Source: RGIG5612 sp045601405 (GTDB taxonomy: Bacteria > Bacillota > Clostridia > Lachnospirales > Lachnospiraceae). From it: a stretch of DNA of 64,000 bases. A model generated the notes under the pieces. The model saw nothing but the letters and a program-made list of their open reading frames with translations. It had not been told where the DNA came from and ran no database searches. Below are positions 1 through 7,280 of this stretch, one piece after another. Location: contig JAZRZO010000020.1 of assembly GCA_045601405.1 (NCBI GenBank), forward strand, positions 8,146 through 72,145, written 5' to 3'. The translations under genes were made by a program, and so were the position numbers. Numbering within the stretch: position 1 is the first letter of the stretch; the number at the start of each line of letters is the position of its first letter.

Positions 1-1155
1 TATTCTTATCCGGAAGATTTTCTGGAATTATATTCATCTGTAAATAATCCGGATTTACAAAAGCTTCTCGCAGCATATCATTCGCAATTGAATGTGTGGT
101 TTTCCACCTTAAATAACGATCTTCGATACGAATTTGATTACGAAGGAAATAGAATCAGTAAAGGAGGGTATTTTCATGCTCAAGATAGTCGAGATTTACT
201 TTCATTAATTGAATCTATTGATAGACTTAGAAACAAATGCAATTCTACTCAATATGCATTTAGACTTTGTGTTGATGCATATGACGATGCTATTCGAAGA
301 TGCAGGAGATTTGTCGTAAAAAGCGGCGGTAGTACTATTCCTGAGGATTTTATGCCAATAGAAATTGTTGACCTTGAGCCTGTATTTTGTTTGACAGCGA
401 GTATTGCTATTACTTGTGACACTACCACCTTATATTCAAACTTAAAATCTATAGGAGAAGGGTCATATGCAAAAGTTTTTCGCTATAATGAACCGAATTA
501 TGATATTCCAATCATATTAAAAAGAGCACGCCCGGAGCTTGACAATAAGGAACTTGTTCGTTTCAAGCAAGAATATGAAGTCCTAAAAAGTCTGCATTCT
601 CCCTATATTGTTGAAGTATACGCATACAACGATTTGAAAAATGAATATACAATGGAGAGCATGGATGAAAGTATATATGACTATATTCGCAAGAACAACA
701 CAGAACTTACATTGACAGACAGGAAAAAGATTATTGCTCAAGTATGTAAAGGATTATCATATATCCATGGAAAAGGTCTCCTTCATAGGGATATAAGTCT
801 TACAAATGTTTTTATTAAACACTACGATGACGTTAACGTAGTCAAAATTGGTGATTTTGGACTTGTAAAAACGCCGGAAAGTAATTTAACAAGTATCCAG
901 TCAGAATTAAAAGGATCACTTAATGATCCAGACTTAATAAATGTCGGATTTGCAAATTATGAAATGTGTCATGAGATATTTGCTTTGACGAGATTATGCT
1001 TTTTCATTCTTACGGGAAGAACTAACATTGAAAAGCAAAAAGATGGTGAAATTAAACGGTTTTGGAATAAAGGAACAAGTCCCAAACGAGAGGAACGGTA
1101 TCACTCTGTAGATGAATTGTCAAAAGCAATTTTCGCTATAGATGAAGAAAATTAA
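1..1155 (+). CDS. Protein kinase-like protein, 5' end cut by window edge
   Basis: A Ser/Thr-type protein kinase domain occupies the C-terminal two thirds. Visible motifs are the glycine-rich loop IGEGSYAKVF, the ATP-site lysine in IILKRARPE, the catalytic loop HRDISLTNVF and the Mg-binding DFGLVKTPE, so catalytic residues are present. The frame is open from base 1; the first possible start (TTG at 88) lies inside continuous coding sequence, so the gene begins outside the window. The roughly 140 residues before the kinase domain are not recognised. The stop lies just upstream of the DUF2806 gene's best start, so the two probably form an operon. AT content is clearly higher than in the genes from 2.3 kb on, which suggests transfer. 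The substrate is unknown. Confidence 0.85.
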   Translation, partial: YSYPEDFLELYSSVNNPDLQKLLAAYHSQLNVWFSTLNNDLRYEFDYEGNRISKGGYFHAQDSRDLLSLIESIDRLRNKCNSTQYAFRLCVDAYDDAIRRCRRFVVKSGGSTIPEDFMPIEIVDLEPVFCLTASIAITCDTTTLYSNLKSIGEGSYAKVFRYNEPNYDIPIILKRARPELDNKELVRFKQEYEVLKSLHSPYIVEVYAYNDLKNEYTMESMDESIYDYIRKNNTELTLTDRKKIIAQVCKGLSYIHGKGLLHRDISLTNVFIKHYDDVNVVKIGDFGLVKTPESNLTSIQSELKGSLNDPDLINVGFANYEMCHEIFALTRLCFFILTGRTNIEKQKDGEIKRFWNKGTSPKREERYHSVDELSKAIFAIDEEN

Positions 1156-1177
1156 TATTTCTGGAGGTAGAAAACTT

Positions 1178-2104
1178 ATGCATGGTGCAGAAATAATCAC
1201 ATTTCTATCGAATAATTTTCCAACTGTTATGACTACAGTGTCTGCAGTGGCCGGTGGTTTGTTTACTGCCATCTTTATGCGTCATAATACATCTATGACT
1301 GAATTTGAAAAAATCAAGGCGGGTCAGCTTCAAGAAGCTGCAGAAGCATTATTAAAATCAGGAAAGATGACATATACAGAATACTACAAGGCTAATAATT
1401 TTCTGGCAATAGCTAAGAAGGCAGATGAGTATTATAAAGATATGCCAACAAAAGATTCATTTGATACCTATGATTTTGACTGGTTTATAAAGTTTTATGA
1501 TGCGGTTGGAAACATAAGTAACGAAGAAATGCAGGAGTTGTGGGCAAAGATACTTGCAGGAGAAATTAGTCATCCCTCAACATATTCTTTGAGGACTATC
1601 GATACACTTAAGAACCTCAGCAAGTCGGATGCCACATTGTTTGAAAAGATATGTACACATGCTATATATTCAGAGGGGAGATATTTTTTGCCGCGATATG
1701 ATAAATATCTGAATAATGCTGATATAAGCTATTCAGAAATCATGCAGTTGAGTGAACTTGGCCTTATCTACAATGCTGGAACAATTGTGTTAAAGGTGAA
1801 ACCACAGGATGGAATTAATATATTACTTTCAAACAATAATTTATTATTAACATACAATTTTACTGATAGTGATAAAAATGATTTCAATGTGGCGCAGTAT
1901 CCGTTTACTCAAGTAGGTTATGAAATAGCCTCTCTTAAGGGTCTTTGTGCAACTGACGAAGAGTTTATTGACCTTGCAAAAGAAATAAAAACAACTGTCC
2001 CCACCGCTGGAATAGAAGTACATAGGATTCTTCAAAGATACGAAGATCATATTCAATACGAAACAGATAACCTGATAATAGAAGACAATCTAAACAATCA
2101 ATAA
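1178..2104 (+). CDS. DUF2806 family membrane-anchored protein
   Basis: This 308-residue protein carries the DUF2806 hallmark around NEEMQELWAKILAGE followed by a helical segment (RTIDTLKNLSKSDATLF). An N-terminal hydrophobic stretch (about residues 10-35, FPTVMTTVSAVAGGLF) suggests a single membrane anchor. I chose ATG 1178 because GGAGG at 1163-1167 sits 10 bases upstream; an in-frame ATG at 1142 overlaps the kinase gene and has no such site. DUF2806 has no established function. Pairing with a kinase and AT-rich composition suggest a two-gene accessory module, possibly signalling or defence; that role is inference only. Confidence 0.75.
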   Translation: MHGAEIITFLSNNFPTVMTTVSAVAGGLFTAIFMRHNTSMTEFEKIKAGQLQEAAEALLKSGKMTYTEYYKANNFLAIAKKADEYYKDMPTKDSFDTYDFDWFIKFYDAVGNISNEEMQELWAKILAGEISHPSTYSLRTIDTLKNLSKSDATLFEKICTHAIYSEGRYFLPRYDKYLNNADISYSEIMQLSELGLIYNAGTIVLKVKPQDGINILLSNNNLLLTYNFTDSDKNDFNVAQYPFTQVGYEIASLKGLCATDEEFIDLAKEIKTTVPTAGIEVHRILQRYEDHIQYETDNLIIEDNLNNQ

Positions 2105-2110
2105 ATAAAA

Positions 2111-2142
2111 GTTACACGATATATCTTATACACTCGTGTAAC
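2111..2142. terminator. Perfect 9-bp inverted repeat after the kinase/DUF2806 pair
   Basis: GTTACACGA at 2111-2119 pairs exactly with TCGTGTAAC at 2134-2142 around a 14-base loop, seven bases after the DUF2806 stop codon. The position fits a transcript end for the two-gene unit, but no long T tract follows, so it could be a protein-binding or processing site. The remaining bases up to 2296 hold a weaker GCCC/GGGC hairpin followed by T7 (about 2213-2239) and no gene. Confidence 0.45.
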
Positions 2143-2296
2143 CCTCTACTTTTACTACGCACCGCTTGAAGACTTCCCTCAAAACTTGTTTTTCTGTAAA
2201 TCCCTAAGTGAAGCCCTCTAATGGGCGACCTCTTTTTTTGCGCCGTCGTATAATACGCCCGACAAAGCAGAGAACAGATCACGAAAGGAGTTAATA

Positions 2297-2962
2297 ATGC
2301 GTAAAGATTTAACGGAAGTTGTTTTCATTTTAGACAGGAGCGGTTCTATGAGCGGCCTGGAGTCAGATACGATCGGGGGCTTTAACTCGATGATCGAAAA
2401 ACAGAAAAAGGAAGAGGGAGAGGCATATATCTCCACCGTTCTTTTTGACGACAGGATGGAGGTCCTTTATGACAGGGTTCCTGTCGGAAAAGTTGAGCCG
2501 ATGAACGACAGCCAGTATTATGTGCGGGGGTGCACGGCGCTTCTTGATGCGATAGGAGGCGCTATACATCACATCGCTAATGTTCATAAGTACTCGAGGG
2601 AGGAGGACCGGCCGGAGAAAACTTTGTTTATCATTACGACGGATGGTATGGAAAATGCCAGCCGCAGATATGATCTTAAACAGGTGAAGAGGATGGTAGA
2701 AAAGGAACAGAAGAAGTACGGCTGGGAGTTTCTGTTCCTGGGAGCGAATATCGACGCGGTCAAAACCGCCGGAGACTTTGGCATATGCGCAGACAGGGCG
2801 CTCAACTATGAGTGCGACAGTGAGGGAACCCGGCTTAACTATCGTGTGGTTTCCGATATCGTTTCGGGGGTGAGATGCTCCCACAGTAAGGATGAGATCA
2901 ATATGGTGATGGAAGCATGTACCGCGCCGATAAGAGAAGACTATAACAACCGCCACAAATAA
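2297..2962 (+). CDS. VWA domain-containing protein
   Basis: The 221-residue product is essentially one von Willebrand factor A domain. The MIDAS metal site is complete: D13-x-S15-x-S17 in ILDRSGSMSG, Thr80 in GCTALLDAIG and Asp116 in TTDGMEN. There is no signal peptide or membrane segment, so it is probably cytosolic. A strong AAAGGAG site precedes the ATG. Such stand-alone VWA proteins bind partner proteins in a metal-dependent way; the partner is unknown. The 3' end overlaps the convergent MGMT gene by 22 bases. Confidence 0.85.
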   Translation: MRKDLTEVVFILDRSGSMSGLESDTIGGFNSMIEKQKKEEGEAYISTVLFDDRMEVLYDRVPVGKVEPMNDSQYYVRGCTALLDAIGGAIHHIANVHKYSREEDRPEKTLFIITTDGMENASRRYDLKQVKRMVEKEQKKYGWEFLFLGANIDAVKTAGDFGICADRALNYECDSEGTRLNYRVVSDIVSGVRCSHSKDEINMVMEACTAPIREDYNNRHK

Positions 2963-3306
2963 AGGATCAGGGGCGCGTCATCAAAACCGAATTTATCAAG
3001 ATCAACTTTCCCGTCAACCACGTCAACACCATCGGCCTCAAGCAGAGCCTGCTGTCGCCCTTTACCTCCGAAGGCAAATTCGCCTGAGAGTTCTGCTTTC
3101 AAACTAACAACACGAAAACATGGGGTGCTGTCCGGATCCGGGTTTTTATGAAGCGCGTTTCCGACGGCTCTGCTCATCCTTGGGTTGCCTGCAAGACGCG
3201 CGGTCTGCCCATATGTGGCTACATGCCCCTCGGGGATCATTCTAACGGCAGCATAGATCCGCTCAGTGAGGTTATATGAGATAAGGTCATAGCTCTCCGC
3301 TATCAT
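2941..3306 (-). CDS. MGMT-family (alkyltransferase-like) DNA repair domain
   Basis: The 121 residues hold the DNA-binding domain of O6-alkylguanine alkyltransferases: GHVATYGQTARLAG, then RMSRAVGNALHKNP, then TPCFRVV. The acceptor-position cysteine (Cys63) is retained in a PCFRVV context rather than PCHRVV, so alkyl transfer is possible but not certain. The start at 3306 lacks a good ribosome-binding site, and the same frame runs upstream into the tail of an MmcQ/YjbR domain, so this is probably the C-terminal half of a larger fusion whose beginning is lost. The last residues run into the convergent VWA gene, longer than usual for the family. Confidence 0.65.
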   Translation of the reverse strand: MIAESYDLISYNLTERIYAAVRMIPEGHVATYGQTARLAGNPRMSRAVGNALHKNPDPDSTPCFRVVSLKAELSGEFAFGGKGRQQALLEADGVDVVDGKVDLDKFGFDDAPLILYLWRLL

Positions 3307-3435
3307 TCTTTTAATATCCTTGTCGGGAACAGACCCGTCCAGAATGATAGTGTTCCAGTGGTCTTTGTTCTGATGATATCCGGGAATGACGGAAGGGGAG
3401 GCTTTGTGAAAGGTGGCTGTTCTGGTGGGGATTTC
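3307..3435 (-). pseudogene. Remnant of MmcQ/YjbR domain fused to the MGMT domain
   Basis: In frame with the MGMT domain and directly before it, the minus strand encodes PGYHQNKDHWNTIILDGSVP and then DKDIKRMIAESYDL. This matches the C-terminal end of MmcQ/YjbR proteins (pattern Y-H-x-N-K-x-H-W followed by LDGSVP-D). The first about 70 residues of that domain are absent: an in-frame TAA lies at 3439-3441 and the region beyond holds the queT promoter and gene. No ATG, GTG or TTG lies between that stop and 3306. The likely history is a 5' deletion of an MmcQ-MGMT fusion gene. Confidence 0.6.
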
Positions 3436-3436
3436 G

Positions 3437-3445
3437 TGTTATAAT
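3437..3445 (+). promoter_or_regulatory. Extended -10 promoter for queT
   Basis: TGTTATAAT gives a TGn extension followed by a perfect TATAAT at 3440-3445. There is no good -35 at 17 bases, which is acceptable for extended -10 promoters. The leader to the queT ATG is about 45 bases, too short for most riboswitches, and has no preQ1 aptamer that I can recognise. The promoter lies inside the MmcQ/YjbR remnant. Confidence 0.5.
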
Positions 3446-3499
3446 CTGACTTAACTCACAAACAGTACATACAGACAAAGGGAAGATCAAGACATCACG

Positions 3500-3991
3500 A
3501 TGAAAAGTAACACCACAAGAAATATCAAAATGATCGCGTTTGGGGGGATCGTCGCAGCCCTTTATGTGGCGCTCACCTATGCAGCAGCAGCCCTTGGCCT
3601 GGCCTCCGGAGTTATCCAGTTCCGCATTTCAGAGGCGCTTTGCATCCTGCCGGTATTTACACCGGCGGCGATCCCGGGATTGACGGTGGGCTGCCTTCTG
3701 GCAGATTTCCTGACCGGGTGCACAGCCTGGGACATTGTTTTCGGGACCCTGGCAACACTTATCGGAGCAGTCGGAACCCGGCTTCTGCGAAAAAATCGTT
3801 TTCTGGCGTGCGTTCCGCCGATAGCAAGCAACATGATCATCATTCCGCTTGTACTCCAATATGTTTACGGAGCACCGGAAAGCTATCTCTTCCTTATGCT
3901 TACAGTAGGAGCAGGAGAGGTGGTGTGCGCAGGAATACTCGCTCAGTTATTATATCAGGCGCTTCTGTCGCACAAAAATATGTTTCAATGA
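3500..3991 (+). CDS. queT: QueT family transporter (queuosine precursor ECF S component)
   Basis: This 163-residue integral membrane protein has about five to six hydrophobic segments and the family signature IQFRISEALCILPVFTPAAI followed by PGLTVGCLLADFL. QueT proteins are substrate-binding S components of energy-coupling factor transporters and are thought to import queuosine precursors such as preQ1, using a shared EcfAA'T module encoded elsewhere. The length is usual for the family. It has its own promoter and no queuosine-pathway neighbours here, so the substrate assignment comes from the family alone. Confidence 0.85.
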   Translation: MKSNTTRNIKMIAFGGIVAALYVALTYAAAALGLASGVIQFRISEALCILPVFTPAAIPGLTVGCLLADFLTGCTAWDIVFGTLATLIGAVGTRLLRKNRFLACVPPIASNMIIIPLVLQYVYGAPESYLFLMLTVGAGEVVCAGILAQLLYQALLSHKNMFQ

Positions 3992-4074
3992 TATACAAAA
4001 GTTCAGGAAACAAAAACGCAAATACCGGCGGATGGATCATCCGGTATATAATACATAAACATGGAGGTACAGTA

Positions 4075-4259
4075 ATGGGAGACAGAGGATCAGCTTAACA
4101 CGTCTGATTACGGGATAGATAATTCGATAGAAATGGTAATGGCCGCGCTTGAGCAGGCAAAGGGAAATATTAAAGGAGTATAAAGAGGACAACTTATCTT
4201 CCATGGCGACTGAATTGATGACGCAAGGAGTCCGGGAACATCAGCGTTTTTTTGCTTGA
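4075..4259 (+). pseudogene. Small gene broken by two single-base frameshifts
   Basis: GGAGG at 4063 precedes ATG 4075, but that frame stops after eight codons. Dropping one G from the GGG run at 4077-4079 opens METEDQLNTSDYGIDNSIEM and onward; dropping one G from GGG at 4062-plus-100 (4162-4164) lets it continue as KEILKEYKEDNLSSMATEL to a stop at 4257-4259. The repaired product is about 60 residues, acidic and helical, with no recognised family. The rest of the 3992-4367 gap holds an imperfect GC-rich hairpin at about 4022-4047 and a GC-rich stretch near 4340-4367 after the convergent SnoaL gene; no other gene is visible there. Confidence 0.4.
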
Positions 4260-4367
4260 GCTCAATGCATGTCTTGTTTTTCTTCCGCTATTGGTTCAGC
4301 ATGAATGATTCTTCAGCGGAGTGATCCCAGGTATCCCCCCCGCAACAAGGGCCGGGGCCGGCCGGGG

Positions 4368-4739
4368 TTAAAATACACTTCTTCCGTTTATGGGGCTGTG
4401 TTCTGTTACGTCATGCTCCACAACATCCCAGTGCTCGGCCAGCTTTCCGTCTTCCAGGCGGTATATATCCACCACCTTGTTGATAGAGCCGTTCGCCCGG
4501 CAGGTACACTTGAAAAATACAGCAACCTCATCTTCTGCGTTTTCAAAGATCTTTATTATCTCCATGTGAGGCTCCAGCAAAAAGAAGCGTTCCAGAAACC
4601 GTTTAAAGCCATCCATTCCATCTTCAACAGCAGCATTGTGCTGCATATAATCATCGCGCATAATACTGTCCAGTCCGGAAAGATCCTTATTGTTGAATAC
4701 ATCCGCGTATAATTTCTTTACAACCTCGATATTTGTCAT
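4368..4739 (-). CDS. SnoaL-like / NTF2-fold protein
   Basis: This 123-residue protein fits the SnoaL-like polyketide cyclase / NTF2-like fold. It starts with a helix (NIEVVKKLYADVFNNKDLSG), then YMQHN, FLERFF and the late strand motif YRLEDGKLAEHWDVV, which is typical of the family. Members include cyclases, isomerases and many proteins with no known substrate, so no reaction is assigned. It overlaps the HAD gene upstream by four bases (ATGA), so both are probably translated from one minus-strand transcript with the Bax-inhibitor gene. Confidence 0.75.
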   Translation of the reverse strand: MTNIEVVKKLYADVFNNKDLSGLDSIMRDDYMQHNAAVEDGMDGFKRFLERFFLLEPHMEIIKIFENAEDEVAVFFKCTCRANGSINKVVDIYRLEDGKLAEHWDVVEHDVTEHSPINGRSVF

Positions 4740-5308
4740 AGCTTTACACCTCTCAGAAAAAAATCCTGTTTATATATAACATATAAAGGTATCCCGGCAT
4801 TCTTCGCGGCCTGCTTGTCGTGCTCGGTATCACCTATATATACGGCCCGTTTAAATCCGTTGCGCTCCATTACCAGGCGGATGTTGTCCGCCTTGGAAAG
4901 GCGGGTGTTTCCCCACTTCTCCTTGTCACAGAAGTATTCCTTCATGTTCATTGAATGCAGGAATGCGTCTATATATCCGCGATGGCAGTTGCTGATAAGA
5001 GCCATATTATAACCTGCGTCAAAAAGCCGGGCTATTGTTCTTCTGACTCCCGGGAATATCGTTCCTCCGTGCTCCGATATATATTCCACCTCAAAAGAAG
5101 AGCATCTTTCAAAAAGACTTTTGCGCTGCCCGGCAGGCATTGCCTGAAGCACCATGCCGGAGATCTCGTCCATAGTCCGGCCCGTGACATTCCGGATATC
5201 CTTTGAGGTAAGGGCAGGGAGCGAAGGATCATATTCCCGCATAACGATATTCCAGGATTCCGCAACCTCATTTGCGGAATCCCAGAGTGTACCGTCAAGA
5301 TCAAACAA
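4736..5308 (-). CDS. HAD family hydrolase, start disrupted by apparent frameshift
   Basis: A haloacid-dehalogenase-type phosphatase of 190 residues. Motif I is FDLDGTLWDS, motif II is ALISNCH, and motif IV is VYIGDTEHDKQAA. The first possible start in this frame is a TTG directly before FDLDGT, which would remove most of the first beta strand. A natural ATG lies at 5325-5327, overlapping the upstream gene's stop as ATGA, but its frame hits TGA after eight codons. Removing one base from the A6 run at 5310-5315 (plus strand) joins them as MKNLFLLFDLDGT. So the gene is either a recent frameshift, a slippage site or a sequence error. The substrate is unknown. Confidence 0.8.
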   Translation of the reverse strand: MFDLDGTLWDSANEVAESWNIVMREYDPSLPALTSKDIRNVTGRTMDEISGMVLQAMPAGQRKSLFERCSSFEVEYISEHGGTIFPGVRRTIARLFDAGYNMALISNCHRGYIDAFLHSMNMKEYFCDKEKWGNTRLSKADNIRLVMERNGFKRAVYIGDTEHDKQAAKNAGIPLYVIYKQDFFLRGVKL

Positions 5309-5323
5309 TAAAAAAGAGATTTT

Positions 5324-6211
5324 TCATTTAGAAGAGCCTCTGTTGCCTAATATCATAATAAGGATGCGCAACACCTTGAAATAAATGTACAGGATAGTAT
5401 ACGCAAGGCCCCACGCAGCCATCCATTCAAAGCTTTTGTCCATTTTATTCTGAACGCATCTGTCGATCGTGTCGAAATCAACCAGCATGAAAAGGCAGGC
5501 GATGATAACAAACACAACAGAAATGATTATGCTTACGGCAGGATTGTTCAGTGCACCCGCGATCCCGCCGAATAGAGCGGAGTTGCGTACTGCCGGGATA
5601 AGGTTAAGGATAAAGAACAATATGCCGGCAACAACTATTCCGAGGAACATCCCTGCTATGATGCCGCGGAACCTCTGAGTGACCGTGATTATCTTTTTCG
5701 CGTATATAAAAAGCATAGAGGCCACAAGCCCGAGAGTTATAAGCATGGCAAGCAGGGAGATGAATTTATATTGCTGACTGAGAGCTATTGTTATATAGCC
5801 GATAAGAAAGCCCTGGCTTACGCAGTAGATAGTGCCGGTTACCGGAATAGTCTTTCTGATGAACCATGCCAGGAATGGCACGATGATGCTTATCGCAAGT
5901 ATGGCTATGACGATCGGTACTTCCGCGGGACTCAGCGAAAAGTCATAGATCGAATTCTTGGAATCAATAGTATGGATAACATTTCCTGCCGACTCTGCGC
6001 CATTCATTAAAAGCTGGTGAATGAGAAGGCACAGGAACACCCCGGCTATGGTAACGATGAGAAAGAAAACCGTTTTAGCGACGATCCCGCCGTAGGTTGC
6101 GCAGGCGGATGATTTAAAATCGCCGTTCTTCTCCATCTTTCTTAGTATGGGGTTAGCGAGATTGTTGAAAAAACCGTTTTTCTTAGGTGCTTGAGTTGTT
6201 GCGGATGCCAT
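5324..6211 (-). CDS. Bax inhibitor-1 / YccA family membrane protein
   Basis: The 295-residue protein has a polar N-terminus of about 45 residues (NPILRKMEKNGDF) and then seven hydrophobic segments. The family's characteristic late segment appears as LFMLVDFDTIDRCV, followed by WMAAWGLAYTILYIYFKVLR near the C-terminus. Bacterial members of the TMBIM/BI-1 superfamily (for example YetJ) can act as pH-sensitive calcium leak channels; whether this subgroup does is not known. A ribosome-binding site (AAGGAG) precedes ATG 6211. It is the first gene of a probable minus-strand operon with the HAD and SnoaL-like genes, joined by ATGA overlaps. Confidence 0.85.
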   Translation of the reverse strand: MASATTQAPKKNGFFNNLANPILRKMEKNGDFKSSACATYGGIVAKTVFFLIVTIAGVFLCLLIHQLLMNGAESAGNVIHTIDSKNSIYDFSLSPAEVPIVIAILAISIIVPFLAWFIRKTIPVTGTIYCVSQGFLIGYITIALSQQYKFISLLAMLITLGLVASMLFIYAKKIITVTQRFRGIIAGMFLGIVVAGILFFILNLIPAVRNSALFGGIAGALNNPAVSIIISVVFVIIACLFMLVDFDTIDRCVQNKMDKSFEWMAAWGLAYTILYIYFKVLRILIMILGNRGSSK

Positions 6212-6296
6212 TTTTAAAATCTCCTTTTCAAATTGATTTTTAAATATAATATCACAGGCCGGCAGTCTGCCTCTGTAGTATAAATATATACCGGTC

Positions 6297-7100
6297 TTAA
6301 TTATTTTCGTTGCGTATTTCTACGACCGACGGATAATTGCCCGCATAGTGCCCGTTCTCATCAAACTCCTCGTCAGATGAATAGGAGAAGACCTTGAGCA
6401 CGAGGTTGCTTATCTCTACGCTGCGTGGTGTGGGGCGGAGCTTAATGGATGTGAGCAGGGTATCATCAGTAAACTCCTCCTGCGTGACATGACTGTAGAA
6501 AGCGCCTTCCTCCTGCTGGATATCGTTATACAGCCATGCGCCCATAAATCCGCCGATACCGCTGTAGTCTCCGTCCTCGGGATAATCGCCGCTGTAGAGA
6601 TCAGGGTTGTTCTCGATGTCTCCCGGTTTGAGTATTGTGATGATCTTATGCTCTCCGCCTACATCAAAGCTGAGTTCATAGCCGATCTTATAAGGAACGG
6701 GAGTTTCGTTGCCATACCAGAGATCCCTTAAAAGCTGTATCTCACTTTCATAATCCAGAGTCTCCAGATGTGAGTGAACAGCCCAGATGGTCTCCAGGTC
6801 CTCAGTGTCGGTCCATGGCTTTGATATAAGCTGCATCCTGTAAAACCTGTTGTTTTCATAGTCGTCCCCGTAAGCGTGGACGGGCTTGTCATTCTTTATC
6901 TCGGCCTTAGTCGTGGTCTCTTCGGTTGTGGTTTCTGTCAGGGATGTTGTTTCTGTCTCTGCTTTTTTATTTTTTTTGTTGCAGCTTATCAATATAACTA
7001 TAACAGCGATGATGAGCGCCACCAGAACAGCAGAAGCAATGAGTCTGTTCCGGATCACTCTTTTTCTTTCCTTTTCGCGTAATTGTGTTCTTCTGTCCAA
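6297..7100 (-). CDS. Membrane-anchored extracytoplasmic protein of unknown function
   Basis: The product of 267 residues has a short basic N-terminus, one transmembrane segment (about residues 22-44, IASAVLVALIIAVIVILIS), then a threonine/glutamate-rich linker (about 50-68) and an outer domain of about 195 residues. I do not recognise that domain. The start is TTG 7100, placed by an AGGAGG site 8 bases upstream on the minus strand. It diverges from the aldo/keto reductase gene, and a 12-bp palindrome sits in the shared intergenic region. Confidence 0.7.
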   Translation of the reverse strand: MDRRTQLREKERKRVIRNRLIASAVLVALIIAVIVILISCNKKNKKAETETTSLTETTTEETTTKAEIKNDKPVHAYGDDYENNRFYRMQLISKPWTDTEDLETIWAVHSHLETLDYESEIQLLRDLWYGNETPVPYKIGYELSFDVGGEHKIITILKPGDIENNPDLYSGDYPEDGDYSGIGGFMGAWLYNDIQQEEGAFYSHVTQEEFTDDTLLTSIKLRPTPRSVEISNLVLKVFSYSSDEEFDENGHYAGNYPSVVEIRNENN

Positions 7101-7170
7101 TGTAACGGCCTCCTTTCAGGATTATCAGGTATAAGCCAAAAATGTTTGGGTCGGCTGTACTTCGAAAGTG

Positions 7171-7189
7171 ATTTTACCACATATATGTG
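7171..7189 (-). promoter_or_regulatory. Operator-like palindrome next to an extended -10
   Basis: CACATATATGTG at 7178-7189 is a perfect 12-bp palindrome. On the minus strand it directly precedes TGG-TAAAAT (extended -10, hexamer at 7171-7176) for the membrane protein gene. A dimeric regulator bound here would cover the promoter. The regulator is not identified. Confidence 0.4.
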
Positions 7190-7222
7190 TCTAAAGGATA
7201 ATTTATCTTTAAAAACATTATA

Positions 7223-7251
7223 TTGACACAGAGCATTAATAAAAAGATACT
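7223..7251 (+). promoter_or_regulatory. Promoter of the aldo/keto reductase gene
   Basis: A perfect -35 TTGACA lies at 7223-7228, with a 17-base spacer and GATACT at 7246-7251 as a weak -10. The leader of about 22 bases carries AAAGGGAAAG just before ATG 7281. Confidence 0.45.
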
Positions 7252-7280
7252 ATAAACATCATATTGAAAAGGGAAAGAAC

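Noticed and set aside
3446..3499. preQ1 riboswitch before queT
   Set aside because: The leader is only about 45 bases and lacks the class I aptamer core and the A-rich tail.
3640..4098. 152-residue open frame overlapping queT on the same strand
   Set aside because: It is a shifted shadow of queT with Arg/Ser/Gly-rich, non-protein-like composition and no ribosome-binding site.
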